Shown: positions 5,834-6,959 of the stretch, piece after piece
Layout: each line of letters starts with the position of its first letter
Numbering within the stretch: position 1 is the first letter of the stretch
Assembly (NCBI GenBank): GCA_947454585.1
Contig: CANGML010000089.1
Coordinates: 1-6,959, forward strand
Reading direction: 5' to 3'
Length of the DNA stretch: 6,959 nt
Source: Comamonadaceae bacterium
GTDB lineage: Bacteria; Pseudomonadota; Gammaproteobacteria; Burkholderiales; Burkholderiaceae_C
Program-made: the position numbers and the translations under genes
The notes under the pieces: generated by a model
What the model saw: the letters and a program-made list of their open reading frames with translations, nothing else
What the model was told of the DNA's origin: nothing
Database searches by the model: none

Positions 5834-6959
5834 TTAAAGTGGCTTGATGCTACCCGGCACGATCTTGGCACCGAAGTCACGCATCAAACTTTGAACATAC
5901 GCATCATTGAGGATGATGGCCTCGGCACCTGCTTGGCGCTCGGCTGCTGCGGCGGCATTGCGTTTGGCTGGGCTGTCTTGCACGCGCCCCACTTCCACGG
6001 TCAAGCTGACAGGGTAGCCTGCATTGGCCAACGCCGCTTGCAGACGCTCGCGGCTCGTCGTGCTGTTGAGTGACTCGCGTTCCACGCGCAGCATCCATGT
6101 GTCCGTGTCACGCGCCACCAACTGCGACTGCAGACCCAGCTCACGGACCAAGGCGTTGATGGTTTCAGCAGTCGACATCGCCATCACCAACGCATGCCAA
6201 AACTCGCCCTCAGGCGTTTCCACAATTTGCGGTGCGTCGGTCGTGTTGATTTGAGGTTCCAGCGCAGCACTCGGTTGGGCTTGCTGTCGTACGGGCATGG
6301 CGACCACGGCGGCATCTGAATCGTGGTCGTAATCCGGGCTGTCGCGGCGATCTGGATAGTCGTTGGCATTGTGGCCGGGGTCGTCGTCCCAAGGGGTCAC
6401 TTCAAGCGGTTGCATCTCTCGCACGGGCAAGGCTTGCACGGGTGCAACAGGTGTGGCAGCGGGTGACGCAACGAGACGCTGCGGATTAATTAGAGTTTTT
6501 TTTTCAGCCGAAGCTGAATCCTGTGGCTTGAACGCCAACAAGCGCAGCAACACCATGGTGAGGGCGGCGTATTCATCCGGGGCTAAGCCCAATTCCTGGC
6601 GACCGTGCAGGCTCAGGCTGTAAAGCAGCTGGGTTTCGTCAGGCGGCATCAACCCTGCTAAGCGTGTAATTTCGGTGGCTTCTGGGTCTGCCGTATGGCC
6701 ATCGGACACCTCAGGTACCGCTTGCACAACCGCCATGCGTTGCAACACCATTGACATGTCTTCCAAGGTGGCGGCTGCACTGAGGCCATGCAGGCGCAAA
6801 GCTTCTGACGTTTCCACCACCGCCTTGCCCTCGCCTTGAGCCAAAGCCTCGATCAAACGAAACACATGCGAACGATCCGCACTGCCCAACATCTGGCGAA
6901 CTGCAGCCTCTTGCAGCTGACCACCGCCATAGGCAATGGCCTGGTCGGTCAAGCTCAAC
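5834..6959 (-). CDS. dnaX: DNA polymerase III subunit tau/gamma (clamp loader), 5' part missing
   Basis: This is the C-terminal 374–375 residues of the clamp-loader subunit that loads the beta clamp and, as tau, ties the two polymerase cores to the helicase. The frame runs off the right edge; a TTG at 6958 is internal, not a start. The first visible residues LSLTDQAIA match the sensor 2 helix of DnaX, so about 220 residues (the ATPase domain) are outside. Domain III (to about residue 148, with MPPDETQLLYSLSLHGRQELGLAPDEYA) is intact. A poorly conserved Pro/Asp/Gln-rich linker follows (about 155–240), then the polymerase-binding domain V (about 245 to the end, EFWHALV through SIKPL; E. coli tau ends SIRPI). 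A run of nine A residues at codons 152–155 is probably a decoding switch and is listed separately. Confidence 0.96.
   Translation of the reverse strand, partial: LSLTDQAIAYGGGQLQEAAVRQMLGSADRSHVFRLIEALAQGEGKAVVETSEALRLHGLSAAATLEDMSMVLQRMAVVQAVPEVSDGHTADPEATEITRLAGLMPPDETQLLYSLSLHGRQELGLAPDEYAALTMVLLRLLAFKPQDSASAEKKTLINPQRLVASPAATPVAPVQALPVREMQPLEVTPWDDDPGHNANDYPDRRDSPDYDHDSDAAVVAMPVRQQAQPSAALEPQINTTDAPQIVETPEGEFWHALVMAMSTAETINALVRELGLQSQLVARDTDTWMLRVERESLNSTTSRERLQAALANAGYPVSLTVEVGRVQDSPAKRNAAAAAERQAGAEAIILNDAYVQSLMRDFGAKIVPGSIKPL
6456..6482 (-). promoter_or_regulatory. Hairpin 13 bases downstream of the dnaX A9 run
   Basis: GCAGCG (6482–6477) and CGCTGC (6461–6456) on the coding strand form a six-base GC-rich stem with a 15-base loop, starting 13 bases after the A run. 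In E. coli dnaX a downstream stem-loop stimulates −1 frameshifting, but at a shorter spacing of about 5–6 bases. This one may contribute, or may be incidental in a GC-rich linker. Confidence 0.3.
6486..6518 (-). promoter_or_regulatory. Candidate slippage/frameshift element in dnaX (UUCG hairpin + A9 + stops in both other frames)
   Basis: Read on the coding (minus) strand, TTCAGC-TTCG-GCTGAA (6518–6503) is a perfect six-base stem closed by the very stable C(UUCG)G tetraloop. It runs directly into nine A residues (6504–6496). The zero frame reads GAA AAA AAA ACT. A shift to −1, or one extra A in the mRNA, gives AAC TCT AAT TAA (stop 6488–6486). A shift to +1, or one A lost, gives CTC TAA (stop 6492–6490). 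The A AAA AAA heptamer is also in phase for −1 ribosomal slippage. The short product would end just after domain III, like gamma of E. coli or Thermus thermophilus DnaX. No product has been shown here. Confidence 0.7.

Noticed and set aside
6490..6504. A9 run as a sequencing error that breaks dnaX
   Set aside because: The zero frame reads through to a proper tau C-terminus ending SIKPL, so the nine-A length is the one that keeps full-length tau intact.
6496..6518. dnaX hairpin plus homopolymer as an intrinsic terminator
   Set aside because: On the coding strand the hairpin is followed by A residues, not T; on the plus strand the T run precedes the hairpin. Neither gives a terminator.

Overview
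The window looks like ordinary chromosomal DNA from a betaproteobacterium. Burkholderiales, probably a Comamonadaceae-type organism, is my best guess. This rests on the style of the proteins, the moderately high GC, and the gene order dnaX–ybaB–recR beside rnhA / yafS / gloB / mltD. Genus-level assignment is inference. There is no mobile element, tRNA, rRNA or CRISPR array. Coding density is very high, and no gene-free stretch exceeds about 100 bases.

Layout, left to right. (1) 1–1482, minus strand: a periplasmic adaptor (membrane fusion protein) of an RND-type efflux system, cut off at its C-terminus by the window edge; the pump gene would be expected off the left edge. (2) 1578–2030 and 2027–2779, minus strand: rnhA (RNase HI) behind a YafS-like methyltransferase, joined by an ATGA stop/start overlap. 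(3) 2778–3560 and 3557–4885, plus strand: gloB (glyoxalase II) and an MltD-like lytic transglycosylase lipoprotein, also joined by an ATGA overlap. The yafS and gloB genes are head to head and their start codons share one CATG. (4) 4887–6959, minus strand: dnaX (5' part missing), ybaB and recR, the classic replication/repair operon, convergent with mltD with one base between the stop codons.

The genes fall into three functional sets: genome maintenance (DnaX clamp loader, YbaB nucleoid protein, RecR gap repair, RNase HI), cell envelope (efflux adaptor, peptidoglycan lytic transglycosylase) and methylglyoxal detoxification (GloB).

The most interesting signal is inside dnaX. A run of nine A residues on the coding strand directly follows a perfect 6-bp hairpin with a C(UUCG)G loop. 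Both alternative reading frames hit a stop within a few codons, and about 220 codons remain downstream in frame. This is what a slippage or frameshift device making a short gamma-like clamp-loader subunit beside full-length tau should look like. Secondary points are a large Ala/Pro/Ser-rich insertion in the efflux adaptor, a probable recR terminator written antisense inside the lysine-rich tail of mltD, and the overlapping divergent starts of yafS and gloB.
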